Shown here: positions 17,521 to 25,399 of the stretch, piece after piece
Layout of the letters: every line of letters begins with the position of its first letter
Position numbering within the stretch: position 1 is the first letter of the stretch
From: JACCTU01 sp963798985
GTDB lineage: Bacteria; Actinomycetota; Thermoleophilia; Gaiellales; Gaiellaceae
Length of the DNA stretch: 64,000 nucleotides
Direction: 5' to 3'
Assembly: GCA_963798985.1 (NCBI GenBank)
Contig: CAWCVL010000009.1
Coordinates: 186,001 to 250,000 of the forward strand
Position numbers and translations under genes: made by a program
Notes under the pieces: model-generated
Told to the model about the DNA's origin: nothing
What the model saw: only the letters and a program-made list of their open reading frames with translations
Databases searched by the model: none

Positions 17521-17891
17521 CAGAGGATGGCCTCCACGACTCGCTGCCAGAGGAGGTCGTTCAGCCAGAGGTAGAGACCCGTGATCGCGCAGGCGATGAT
17601 CACGACGACCGAGCCCGTCGTCACCTGGCGCTGATCGGGCCACTCGACCTTGCGAAGCTCGGCGATCGACTCGCGGATGAAGGAGCCCCGCTGGGCCTCG
17701 CGCCGACCGGTCTGCCCACGCTGCGTCTGCGCGGCCGGGCGCACCTGCGCCTGGCGCGAGCGGGCGCGCTGCGAGAAGGACTTGTCGCCCGCCGCGGCTG
17801 CGCCACCGGTGCCGGCGGTGCCACCCGCGCCGCCGGCGGCTGCGCCGCCCTGGGCGCGCCGCTGGGCGCGCCGCTGTGCGCGGGAGGCCAT
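17520..17891 (-). CDS. secE: Preprotein translocase subunit SecE with long N-terminal extension
   Basis: The start is ATG 17891 (MASRAQRRAQRR). The last ~55 residues are canonical SecE: amphipathic helix FIRESIAELRKVEWPDQRQV, then one membrane span (VVVIIACAITGLYLWLNDLL). The preceding ~65 residues are an Ala/Gly/Arg-rich low-complexity extension with two charged blocks, absent from short SecE proteins. SecE clamps the SecY channel. The gene overlaps rpmG and nusG by one base each. Confidence 0.93.
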   Translation of the reverse strand: MASRAQRRAQRRAQGGAAAGGAGGTAGTGGAAAAGDKSFSQRARSRQAQVRPAAQTQRGQTGRREAQRGSFIRESIAELRKVEWPDQRQVTTGSVVVIIACAITGLYLWLNDLLWQRVVEAIL

Positions 17892-18052
17892 CAGCGGGTC
17901 TCCCGATGGGGCGTGTGCTTGCTGCACCAGCGGCAGTACTTCTTGAACTCGATCCGGTCGGGATCGTTTCGCTTCGACTTCATCGTCTGGTAGTTGCGTC
18001 GCTTGCACTCGGTGCATGCGAGGGTGATCCCGACTCGTACTCCAGTGGCCAT
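17891..18052 (-). CDS. rpmG: 50S ribosomal protein L33
   Basis: This 53-residue protein starts at ATG 18052 (MATGVRVGITLACTECKRRN) and has the full zinc-binding set CTEC...CRWC. The YQTMKSKRND and IEFKKYC tracts match the family. The position directly before secE-nusG is standard in actinobacteria. The stop overlaps the secE start by one base. Confidence 0.95.
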   Translation of the reverse strand: MATGVRVGITLACTECKRRNYQTMKSKRNDPDRIEFKKYCRWCSKHTPHRETR

Positions 18053-18134
18053 GTGATCTCTCTCTGAGGGCGCGGAAAACCAGGGCTACCGCCCCGCGAA
18101 TCGCGCATGGTAGCGAAGATCGGCGGGCTGGCTA

Positions 18135-18296
18135 AGAGGCTCCAACATGATGACGCTTCGTCGCCGGGGCGCGATGGTCGTTCCGAGGCAAGGACGCAGG
18201 GAGCGCTCAGGCTGCCAGCCTGAGCGCGACTGAGGACGCCGCGTCGGGGCGAGCAGCGCGGCCCGGCGGCACAAGGCTCATCGTGTTGGAGCCTCT
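18135..18296 (+). ncRNA. 162-bp structured element, copy A
   Basis: A long imperfect hairpin. The outer arms are 18135-18153 and 18278-18296, 18 of 19 positions Watson-Crick and the last a G-U pair if read on the plus strand. Inner paired segments lead to a core with GCAAGGACGCAGGGAG (18188-18203), a perfect 10-bp stem-loop (18204-18226), and CGACTGAGGACGC (18227-18239). The same two blocks recur at 22706-22758 around an unrelated 10-bp stem and inside unrelated arms. It lies between tRNA-Met and rpmG. The wobble pairs favour plus-strand RNA. Function is unknown, and it matches no family I recognise. Confidence 0.55.
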
Positions 18297-18298
18297 GA

Positions 18299-18371
18299 TA
18301 GCGGCGGGTGGATTCGAACCACCGACCTACGGGTTATGAGTCCGTCGCTCTAACCACTGAGCTACGCCGCC
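18299..18371 (-). tRNA. tRNA-Met (CAT)
   Basis: On the minus strand the 73-base cloverleaf starts GGCGGCGTAGCTCAGTGG. The anticodon loop reads CTCATAA and the T arm is GGTGGTTCGAATCCACC. The 3' CCA is not encoded. CAT could in principle belong to tRNA-Ile2, but nothing here suggests it. It lies just upstream of element A and the rpmG operon. Confidence 0.93.
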
Positions 18372-18384
18372 GAGCGGGACGATT

Positions 18385-19300
18385 CTAGCCGGAGCCTCCT
18401 GTGCCCGAGCTCACGACGAGGGAGACCGTCGACCCGACACGGCGCTGCGAGATCACCCTGCCGCGCCGGACCCTGGGCGAGCGCCGTACGGTGACCTTGC
18501 CGACGCGGAAGCCCGCGGTGACGAGCGCCCGACGGGCCTGGGCGAGCGTCAGCCCGACGACCTTCGGGAGCGCGCAGGGCAGCGCGCCGTCGAGACCTGC
18601 GAAGGTCACAGCGCCATTCGGCGAGCGAGTAGCGGCCCCGCCGCTCTCGGACGCCGCCGCTGGCGCTGAGCAGCCGCGCGCCCTTGCACGAGAGCGAGAT
18701 CGAGTCGCGGGCATCGCCGCCGGTGTCGGCGATCGTCCCCGCGACGCCGCGCGCACCGGCGTCGACGACGTACGAGTCGTTGCCGGAGCCGCCGTCGAGG
18801 CGGTCGCGCCCGCCGTCGACCGCCAGGATGTCGTTCCCGGGCCCGCCGACGATCGTGTCGTCTCCCGGCCCGCCCCGCAGGCGGCCGCCGACGCCGATCC
18901 CGCGCAGGACGTCGGCTCCTTCGCCGCCCGCCGCGAAAGCCGCGACGAGCACGTCCGCGCCGCTACCGCCGTCGACGAGCGCGATCGATGCGCCCGACAC
19001 GTCGACGGAGTCGTCGCCGTCGCCGACCTCGACGATCAGCGTCTCGGCGATCCCCGGGCAGAAGACTTCGTGGGCGTTCACCTGGGTGCACGTGCTCGTT
19101 CGCAGAACGGAGCCCGCGTCGACGAAGCGAAAGCCGCCCGGCTCCTCGCGCACGATGACGCGGTTCGCCTCTCCGAGATCGGCGGTGAAGGTGACATCCG
19201 CCGAGTCGACGTCGTCGCGCACGACGAGCGCCGCTCGTCCCGCCGGCGCGAGCGACAACGCCGCGACGACGGTGATCGCAACCGCGACCAGACCCCTCAT
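18385..19300 (-). CDS. Secreted RTX-type calcium-repeat protein with C-terminal PASTA domain (one frame change)
   Basis: A signal peptide (MRGLVAVAITVVAALSLAPA) is followed by a beta domain. Hemolysin-type nonapeptide repeats come next: GGSGADVL, GGEGADVL, GGPGDDTI, GGPGNDIL, GGSGNDSY at residues ~115-185. Near 18620 the frame changes by one base to NGAVTFAGLDGALPC. That frame yields a PASTA domain (PKVVGLTLAQARRALVTAGF) up to the stop at 18385. Ca-binding repeats plus PASTA suggest attachment to the cell wall. No associated type I secretion genes are nearby, and the signal peptide implies Sec export. Confidence 0.7.
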
Positions 19301-19330
19301 GCGACCGAGCCTATCCGCGAGTAGCGAGCG

Positions 19331-21256
19331 CTAGCTCGAGCGAGCGTGCGCTCGGATCGCCCGCGAGAAGCGGTCGGTCAGCTCCAGCGCGCCGTCGACG
19401 CTGAGGTGCCGAGCATCCCGGTAGATCGGGGTCCCTGCCCGTGATGAGACACACAGCCCGTCCGGGCACAGGACGCCCGTCAGATCGAGAGCGCGCGCCG
19501 AGGGAGCGGCGGTCACGGCTTCACGTTCGATCCGGATCGCACGCGTGAGCCGCTCGACAGCCACGGCGCGCGGCGTCGACGATCCGCAGCGCGCCAGCAG
19601 GATGCGGAGCACGGCGCACTGTTCCTGCATCGGCGGAACCGAGGGAACGGGGTGCACGAGCAAAACGGGCACGCCTGCGTCGTCCAGTCTGGTGAGCAGC
19701 GTGCGGAGCGCGTCGAGCCAGAGTTGCGCTTTCGCGGTCGGGTCGTGCGTCATCGAGCCTTCACCCGCTGCGAGGCCGACCGCGGGGTCGTCCAGGTACT
19801 TGTCGGTTCGAGCTGCGACGACCACGAGGTTCGGTCGACTCGAGATCAGCCGCTCCAGCGCCTGGGAGCTGAAGCCGGGGCACGCTCCGAGCTCACCATC
19901 CGCGCGCTCGACGCGAAGACCGACCGGCGGACACGACGAGTAGGTCGTCACCGAGAAGTCGAGCCCCGCCCTGTTGGCTGCGAGGGCGACGGGCTCCGTG
20001 AACTGGCCCGCGTTCGAGTCGCCGTAGAGGACGACGCTTCCCGTCGAGCCGGCGACGAACCACGTGCAGCGTCGAATGGCAGCCGCGTCGGTGGGCGACG
20101 ACCGATCGCAGCCACGGAGGACGTCGGCGTGCAGCGCTGCCCCGCCCTTCCAGCTCTTCATGCTGTCGGTTCTGCTCAGAGTCTCCGTCGCGAGGAGCAA
20201 CGCACCGCACGCCGCCACCGGGACGGCGACGCAGACTGCCGCCAGCACGACGACGCGGCGGCCGACGAGCTTCGGGCTGAATCGCAGTGGGTTCTCGACG
20301 TAGCGATACGAAGCCCAGGCCGGAGCGACCGAGACGATCGCGGCCAAAGGCGCCGCCCACCGGCTCCCCGGCCACAGGGCGCCCGCGAACACGATCAGCG
20401 GCCAGTGCCAGAGGTAGAGGCTGTACGACCGGTCGCCCACCCACACCATCGATCGCGACGACAGCGCCCGACCGACGCCGACCGCCGCTCCACAACCCGC
20501 AGCGAGGAGCACGCAGCTGCCGATGACCGGAAGCAACTCGTTCGCCTCGGCACGTCCCGCGGCGACACCGACTGCCGCGATCCCGCCGGCCCCGAGCACG
20601 AGACGAGCTGCCGGCGAGAGGCGAGTGGCCAGCGGCACCAGCAAGGCGACCAGCGCTCCCGCGCCGAACTCCCACGCGCGCGCAGGAGCTGCGTAGAACG
20701 CGAGCCGTCCGGCGAAGTCGGCGTCGGGCACGAGGCTGCCGCCGGAGAGAAGGAACGAGACGGCGAGCGAGCACACGCACGTTGCGAGGACGGCTGCGGC
20801 GATGAACGCGCGCGACCTTCGAACGCGCCTGCCCGCGTACCAACCGGCGAGGAGCACCAGCGGAAAGACCAGATAGAACTGCTCTTCGACGGCCAACGTC
20901 CACGTGTGCAGGAAAGGGTCGAGGGAAGCCGCGACGTCGAAGTACCCCGCTGATCGGGTCGACAGCTCGACGTTCGCTCCGAACAGCGCCGCAGCGATCC
21001 CGGTACGTCCTGTGGCCCACTGCGACGCGGCGGGCGCCGCGAGTGTGGCGAGCAGCGCCACCCCGCCGACCATCACCGCAAGCGCGGGCAGCAGGCGCTT
21101 GGCCCTGCGCCCGTAGAAGCGCAGGAGATCGATCGAGCCCGCGGTCTCCAGCTCGGTCAGCAGCATCTGCGTGATCACGAAGCCGGAGATCGCGAAGAAG
21201 ACGTCGACCCCGATGAACCCGCCGGGTACCGGCAGCCCGGCGTGGAAGGCGATCAC
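19331..21256 (-). CDS. Membrane O-acyltransferase with SGNH-like extracellular domain (OatA-type)
   Basis: Acyltransferase-3 fold: the catalytic H of IAFHAGLPVPGGFIGVDVFF is followed by about ten membrane spans to residue ~350. An extracytoplasmic SGNH-like domain comes next (VVLYGDSNAGQF, and late D/H in IYRDARHLSVDG). Such proteins O-acetylate peptidoglycan or surface glycans. The first start codon in frame is GTG 21256. However, the family-conserved segment RRDIQGLRAVAVLLV lies upstream of it in the same frame, which stays open back to the pilC stop without any ATG, GTG or TTG. The true start is therefore hidden, possibly by an indel. The gene directly follows pilC. Confidence 0.8.
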   Translation of the reverse strand: MIAFHAGLPVPGGFIGVDVFFAISGFVITQMLLTELETAGSIDLLRFYGRRAKRLLPALAVMVGGVALLATLAAPAASQWATGRTGIAAALFGANVELSTRSAGYFDVAASLDPFLHTWTLAVEEQFYLVFPLVLLAGWYAGRRVRRSRAFIAAAVLATCVCSLAVSFLLSGGSLVPDADFAGRLAFYAAPARAWEFGAGALVALLVPLATRLSPAARLVLGAGGIAAVGVAAGRAEANELLPVIGSCVLLAAGCGAAVGVGRALSSRSMVWVGDRSYSLYLWHWPLIVFAGALWPGSRWAAPLAAIVSVAPAWASYRYVENPLRFSPKLVGRRVVVLAAVCVAVPVAACGALLLATETLSRTDSMKSWKGGAALHADVLRGCDRSSPTDAAAIRRCTWFVAGSTGSVVLYGDSNAGQFTEPVALAANRAGLDFSVTTYSSCPPVGLRVERADGELGACPGFSSQALERLISSRPNLVVVAARTDKYLDDPAVGLAAGEGSMTHDPTAKAQLWLDALRTLLTRLDDAGVPVLLVHPVPSVPPMQEQCAVLRILLARCGSSTPRAVAVERLTRAIRIEREAVTAAPSARALDLTGVLCPDGLCVSSRAGTPIYRDARHLSVDGALELTDRFSRAIRAHARSS

Positions 21257-21439
21257 CAGCAGGACGGCGACTGCGCGCAGCCCCTGGATGTCGCGACGAC
21301 GGGCCCGTGGAGCAGCGGCCGCTCCGTCAGCGCGGCTCGGCTTGATCCGTTCGAGCTGCGGCGCTCGCGGCCGACGTCGCGTCGCGGGGGCCGTCCCTAC
21401 AGCGGTCGCGGCCCTGAGGAAGATGACTCGACCGCCGAG

Positions 21440-22651
21440 CTACTGGATCAGGGTCAGCATCTTGAACATCGGCAGGTACATCGCGATGATGATCACGCCG
21501 ACCATCAGTCCGACGCCGATCATCATCAGCGGCTCGATGATCGCGGTGAGCGACTGGATCGACGCGTCGACCTCGTCCTCGTAGAAGTCCGCGATCTTCG
21601 AGAGCATCTTCTCGAGCTCTCCGGTCTCTTCGCCGATCTTCACCATCTGCGCGACCATCGGCGGGAAGATCGGGTTGTCGATCAACGGCTGCGCGATCGG
21701 AACGCCCTCGTGCACCTTGACGCGAACGTCTGCGAGCGCCTCCTCGACGACCCAGTTGCCGGCGGTCTGCCCGGTGATCTCGAGCGCCTTGATGATGTCG
21801 ACGCCTGCGGCGACGAGCGTCGAGAGCGTCCGCGAGAAGCGGGCCATCGTCACCTTGAGGACGACCTGGCCGATCTTCATCGGGACCTTCAGCTTGAAGC
21901 GGTCCCAGATCTTCCGTCCGCTCTCCGACTTCTTCCAGCGCCGGAACGCGACGAACGTCCCGATCATCCCGGGGATGATGATGAACCAATAGGCGCGAAT
22001 GATGTTCGACGCCTTGACGACCCACTGCGTCAGCACCGGCAGCTCGCCGCCGAGGTCGGCGAAGATCTTCACGAAGATCGGGACGAGGAACATGAGCATC
22101 CCGACCAGGACGAGCGTCGCGAAGATCAGGACCATCGTCGGGTAGATCATCGCGCCCTTGACGCGGCGCTTGATCTGCGTTTCCTTCTCGATCTGGTACG
22201 CGACGCGATCCAGCACCTGGTCGAGGATTCCGGCCGCCTCGCCCGCTTCGACCATCGAGACGTAGAGGCGCGAGAAGACCTTGGGGTGACGCGAGAGCGC
22301 CTGCGAGAGCAGCAGCCCGCCCTCGACGTCGGCGCGCAGCTCTGCGATGACCTCCATGAGGTACTTGTCGTCGGTCTGCTCCTCGAGGATCACGAGCGCG
22401 CTGACGACGTTGAGGCCGGCCTCGATCATCGTCGCGAACTGACGCGAGAAGATCTGGAGCGACTTCGGCTTGACCGCCTTGAAGAACGTGCGCGCCGAGT
22501 CCTCGCCCGACGCGGGCAGCTCCTCGAGCATGTTGGCGAGCAGACCGCGGACGCGAAGCTGCTCGCGCGCGGCGTTCGCGTCCGGTGCGCTGATCTGACC
22601 GGACGAGTCGAGCCCGCTCGCGTTGATCGCGGCGTACGCGAAGGTGGCCAT
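21440..22651 (-). CDS. pilC: Type IV pilus inner-membrane platform protein PilC
   Basis: The start is ATG 22651 (MATFAYAAINASGLDSSGQI). The 403 residues contain two GspF/PilC repeats, each a helical cytoplasmic domain plus membrane spans (IYPTMVLIFATLVLVGMLMF; a long final span VGVGLMVGVIIIAMYLPMF). The repeat motifs ARFSRTLSTLVAAGVDIIKA and GEETGELEKMLSKIADFYE are clear. It couples the PilB/PilT motors to pilin assembly. Upstream lies element B, not a short spacer, which separates it from the prepilin gene. Confidence 0.95.
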   Translation of the reverse strand: MATFAYAAINASGLDSSGQISAPDANAAREQLRVRGLLANMLEELPASGEDSARTFFKAVKPKSLQIFSRQFATMIEAGLNVVSALVILEEQTDDKYLMEVIAELRADVEGGLLLSQALSRHPKVFSRLYVSMVEAGEAAGILDQVLDRVAYQIEKETQIKRRVKGAMIYPTMVLIFATLVLVGMLMFLVPIFVKIFADLGGELPVLTQWVVKASNIIRAYWFIIIPGMIGTFVAFRRWKKSESGRKIWDRFKLKVPMKIGQVVLKVTMARFSRTLSTLVAAGVDIIKALEITGQTAGNWVVEEALADVRVKVHEGVPIAQPLIDNPIFPPMVAQMVKIGEETGELEKMLSKIADFYEDEVDASIQSLTAIIEPLMMIGVGLMVGVIIIAMYLPMFKMLTLIQ

Positions 22652-22653
22652 TA

Positions 22654-22815
22654 GTGCCTCTTCCGGTTCCGCGCCCGTGCCTCTGGCGCGCGAAAAGCAA
22701 GCGATGCAAGGACGCAGGGAGTAGGCGTATTGGTAAATACGCCTACGACTGAGGACGCGGCAGCGCGCCGCTTTGCAGCCGCCAGAGGTACGAGGTGCGG
22801 GGCCGGGAGAGGCAC
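22654..22815 (+). ncRNA. 162-bp structured element, copy B
   Basis: It fills the whole gap between the minor prepilin gene and pilC. The outer arms 22654-22688 and 22780-22815 pair over ~35 positions. Most non-Watson-Crick positions become G-U if the plus strand is transcribed, with one bulge and one C-A. The core has GCAAGGACGCAGGGAG (22706-22721), a perfect 10-bp stem TAGGCGTATT/AATACGCCTA, and CGACTGAGGACGC (22746-22758). The two blocks are identical to copy A while arms and stem are unrelated in sequence but still pair. This argues for selected RNA structure. Confidence 0.55.
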
Positions 22816-23340
22816 TTAAGACCCGGTGGCTTCGTCGAAGGTCGAGGCGACTCGCGCCCAGACCTTCGTCGGCGTGTTGCCGTCGCGGATCACGACGGTC
22901 ACGCGCTTGAGGGGGCGGGCCGAAGCGACAGTGTCCGCCACGATGTAGACGTCGACGCGGTAGCGCTTCGCATCCGGGCCGGTGATCGTCAGGCTCGGCT
23001 TCGAGTCCGCCGGCGCGGTCGCGCTCGTGCACTTCGGGTCGTTGGACGGCGTGAGCGGCGGCCCGGTGTAGGCGAGGCTGTCTTGCGTGTACGTGGCGTC
23101 GACACCGGCGACGTCGGACGAAGCGAAGAGGATCCCGCAGTACCTGTAGCCGCGGTAGCGCTCCATCTGGATGTCGGCGATCGCGGCGGCGGTCGAGAGC
23201 TTGCTCGCACGCTGGAGCGCGAACGCCCCGGACTGGAACGCGGCGATGAGCGCGAGGATGCCGACGTTCAGCATCGTCATCGACATCAGAAGCTCGATCA
23301 GACCGAAGCCGGACTCCTCTTTACGGGCGCGCAGAAGCAC
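22816..23340 (-). CDS. Minor type IV prepilin (PilV-like)
   Basis: The start GTG 23340 lies exactly 8 bases after a sigma-28-like -10 element. The class III leader VLLRARKEESG is followed by the N-methylation motif FGLIELLMSMTMLNVGILAL (prepilin peptidase would cut before F). The 174-residue protein then has a beta domain with two Cys (YRYCGIL; DPKCTSA). Minor pilins of this kind initiate assembly or cap the pilus. The stop codon touches the right arm of element B. Confidence 0.85.
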   Translation of the reverse strand: MLLRARKEESGFGLIELLMSMTMLNVGILALIAAFQSGAFALQRASKLSTAAAIADIQMERYRGYRYCGILFASSDVAGVDATYTQDSLAYTGPPLTPSNDPKCTSATAPADSKPSLTITGPDAKRYRVDVYIVADTVASARPLKRVTVVIRDGNTPTKVWARVASTFDEATGS

Positions 23341-23348
23341 ACCCCCGG

Positions 23349-23375
23349 TATCGGCAGATCGCGCCCCGGGCCTTA
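23349..23375 (-). promoter_or_regulatory. Sigma-28-like promoter of the minor prepilin gene
   Basis: On the minus strand it reads TAAGGC, 14 bases, GCCGATA. The -10 (23349-23355) is 8 bases from the GTG start at 23340, predicting a leaderless transcript. The spacing equals that at seven other pilus promoters in this window. Confidence 0.65.
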
Positions 23376-23381
23376 GGAGGA

Positions 23382-24096
23382 CTACCCGACCGAGACGAGC
23401 TTGAGCTCGTACCGCGTGCCGTCCGCGGTGTTCACGAGCGTCACGACCTTGCCCTTGCGGAGCGTGACCGTGGGCGAGCCGGACGCGAGGGCGCCGCCGG
23501 CGATGCCGATCTTGGCTTCGCCTCCGACCACCTTGGCGAGCCTGAACACGGGCGAGTCCTTGGGGAACTCCCCGCCGGCGGCGACCGTCTCCTGGACACC
23601 GTTGACAGAGATCACGGCGCTGCCGGCGACCCCTGGCGACCCGCTCGACGGGCTGACCGGAACGACGGCCCCTGCGGGGGTCGCACCCGTGCCGCTCGGC
23701 GCGGGGGTCGAGGCCCCGCCGCCGACCACCACCACCACCGGCAGTCGTCTCGTCGACCTGCTCGACGAACGGGTCCTTGCTGGAGAAGCGGCCGAAGCTG
23801 ATCAGTTGGCCGTCGACGGCCACCGGCAGCGGGTCCGAGTCGATGAACGTGCCGTCGCCCGAGGCGGAGGGAGCGGCACCCCCTCCGATCGCACCCGGCG
23901 TCGGCAGGACGCTCGGATCGCTGGGAACGACACCCGGCGCGACTGCTGCGGGCGGGGGCGGAGCGGGCTTCGCGTTCAGCATGGCCATGGTGCGAGGAAC
24001 CTGGAACGCGAGCACTGCGAGGAGCAGCACGCCGCCACCCGCGGCGATGATCTTCTGGCGCTTGGCTTTCGCCTTGAGATCGACCTTCTTCGCCAT
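23382..24096 (-). CDS. Pilus assembly accessory protein, PilP-like (one frame change near 23735)
   Basis: The start ATG 24096 overlaps the pilO stop (MAKKVDLKAKAKRQKIIAAG). One membrane span (VLLLAVLAFQVPRTMAML) is followed by a Pro/Ala-rich linker and SFGRFSSKDPFVEQVDE, which resembles the K-D-P-F element of PilP/GspC proteins. The frame changes in a repeated ACC tract near 23735. It continues as a beta domain (SAVISVNGVQETVAAGGEFP, then KIGIAGGALASGSPTVTLRK). Corrected length is ~238 residues. Position after pilMNO supports the PilP role, but it is an inner-membrane-anchored protein here, not a lipoprotein. Confidence 0.65.
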
Positions 24097-24782
24097 TACG
24101 GGCCAACCGCCTCGGGCGTCACCGGCGGGACCTCGCCGGTCGTGGTGGCCGTCGTGTCGGTCGAGGCGGGTGCGACCGCGGCCGGGGGCGCCGCGCCGGC
24201 AACCGGGCCGCTGCCGTAGAGGAACGCGCTCACCGTGAGGAAGGCGCGGATGCTCGGGAAGCCCGACGGCGACTCCGCGAAGGCGAGCTTCTCGACCGCG
24301 AACAGGCGGCCGTTCGCGAGCAGCCGGCCCTTCTGCACCGTGACGAGGTTGCGGAGTCGGTACAGGAAGTCCGACAGCGAGTAGAAGTTTCCGGTGAAGA
24401 TCAGGTCGATCAGCTGCGCGCGGTTCGTGCCGGCGGCTGAAGTCGCCTGAGGCTTGATCGCCTCGAAGACGATCCCGGTCTCGGCGGCGACGTGGCTCAG
24501 CTCGAGCATCACGCCCGCGATGTCGTTGTCCGACGGCATCGCCTTCGTCAGGCGGAAGAGGTCGGCGGATCGGATCGGCTGTGCGCCGCTCGACTGCATC
24601 TGAGCCGCGCGCGACTCCGAGATCTGCTGCTCGACGAGCACGAGCTCCGCGTCGATCTTCGACGCGCGCGAGCGCTGCGGCGAGACGAGCACGAACCACC
24701 CGAAGAGCGCAATGACGAGAGTGATCGCGACACCGACGCCCGCGGTCGCGACCGGCGAGAGCTTGCGCTTGGTCACCTTCAC
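24096..24782 (-). CDS. pilO: Type IV pilus alignment protein PilO
   Basis: The start GTG 24782 overlaps the pilN stop (MKVTKRKLSPVATAGVGVAI). A single N-terminal membrane span (ITLVIALFGWFVLVSPQR) leads to a coiled coil (KIDAELVLVEQQISESRAA) and a ferredoxin-like periplasmic domain (LIDLIFTGNFYSLSDFLYRL). The Thr/Pro/Ala-rich C-terminus is unusual. PilO pairs with PilN to connect PilM with the outer parts of the machine. Length is 228 residues. Confidence 0.9.
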   Translation of the reverse strand: MKVTKRKLSPVATAGVGVAITLVIALFGWFVLVSPQRSRASKIDAELVLVEQQISESRAAQMQSSGAQPIRSADLFRLTKAMPSDNDIAGVMLELSHVAAETGIVFEAIKPQATSAAGTNRAQLIDLIFTGNFYSLSDFLYRLRNLVTVQKGRLLANGRLFAVEKLAFAESPSGFPSIRAFLTVSAFLYGSGPVAGAAPPAAVAPASTDTTATTTGEVPPVTPEAVGP

Positions 24783-25399
24783 GACGTCGCTCCGGACTGC
24801 CGCACGTCGGCGAGGATGGTGAAGCTGACGATCGGGCGACCGGCGATCGAACCGAGCTCGCTCTTCGTCAGCCAGACGTTCTTCAAGTCGGGAATCACGG
24901 ACAGCCGCGTGATCAGCCGCGCGACCGCATCGTGGGAGTACGTAGAGCCCTCGATCGTCATCAACGTCGGCGGGAGACCCGGCGGCGTCGCGGCCGGCGA
25001 CGACCCGCTGGCAGGCGTCGGCGAGGTCGCGCTCATCGTTCGCAGCCACACGTCGTTCGGGAGCACGAGCGAGATCTCACGCAGGATCCGGTCCCAGGAG
25101 ACGCGACGGGTGAGCGCGCTGGAGAGCGCCGAGACGCGCGCGTCGTGCTCGGTCTTCAGCGTCCGTCTCGGCGCGTCCTTCGCGGTGATGTCCGCAACCG
25201 ACGGCATCAGCGCCAGCTCGGCCTGCGCGCCCTCGAGCTCGGACTTCTTCGACTCCGCGGTGCCCTTCGAGGAGAGGTAGGTCACGCCGATGAGGCCCGT
25301 GACGAGCACGATCAGCGCAGTCGAGATGAGCACGGGCACGTTCTGCTTCCGCGTGCTGCGGTGGTGGTCGACCTTCGGGAGGAGATTGACGGCGCGCAC
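24779..25399 (-). CDS. pilN: Type IV pilus assembly protein PilN
   Basis: The N-terminus MRAVNLLPKVDHHRSTRKQN carries the N-L-L-P motif by which PilN binds PilM. A membrane span (VPVLISTALIVLVTGLIGVT), a coiled coil and a beta domain (VWLRTMSATS; GSTYSHDAVARLITRLSVIP) follow. Length is 206 residues. The start GTG 25399 overlaps the pilM stop. Confidence 0.92.
   Translation of the reverse strand: MRAVNLLPKVDHHRSTRKQNVPVLISTALIVLVTGLIGVTYLSSKGTAESKKSELEGAQAELALMPSVADITAKDAPRRTLKTEHDARVSALSSALTRRVSWDRILREISLVLPNDVWLRTMSATSPTPASGSSPAATPPGLPPTLMTIEGSTYSHDAVARLITRLSVIPDLKNVWLTKSELGSIAGRPIVSFTILADVRQSGATS

Noticed and set aside
18227..18239. CUGAGGA inside the conserved block resembles the hammerhead core CUGANGA
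   Set aside because: No GAAA strand and no third helix with a cleavage site are present in either copy; the flanking sequence pairs as one long hairpin.
22654..22815. Element B as a c-di-GMP riboswitch controlling pilC
   Set aside because: It lacks the GEMM-I and class II signature sequences, its wobble pattern favours the antisense strand, and a second copy sits near ribosomal genes.
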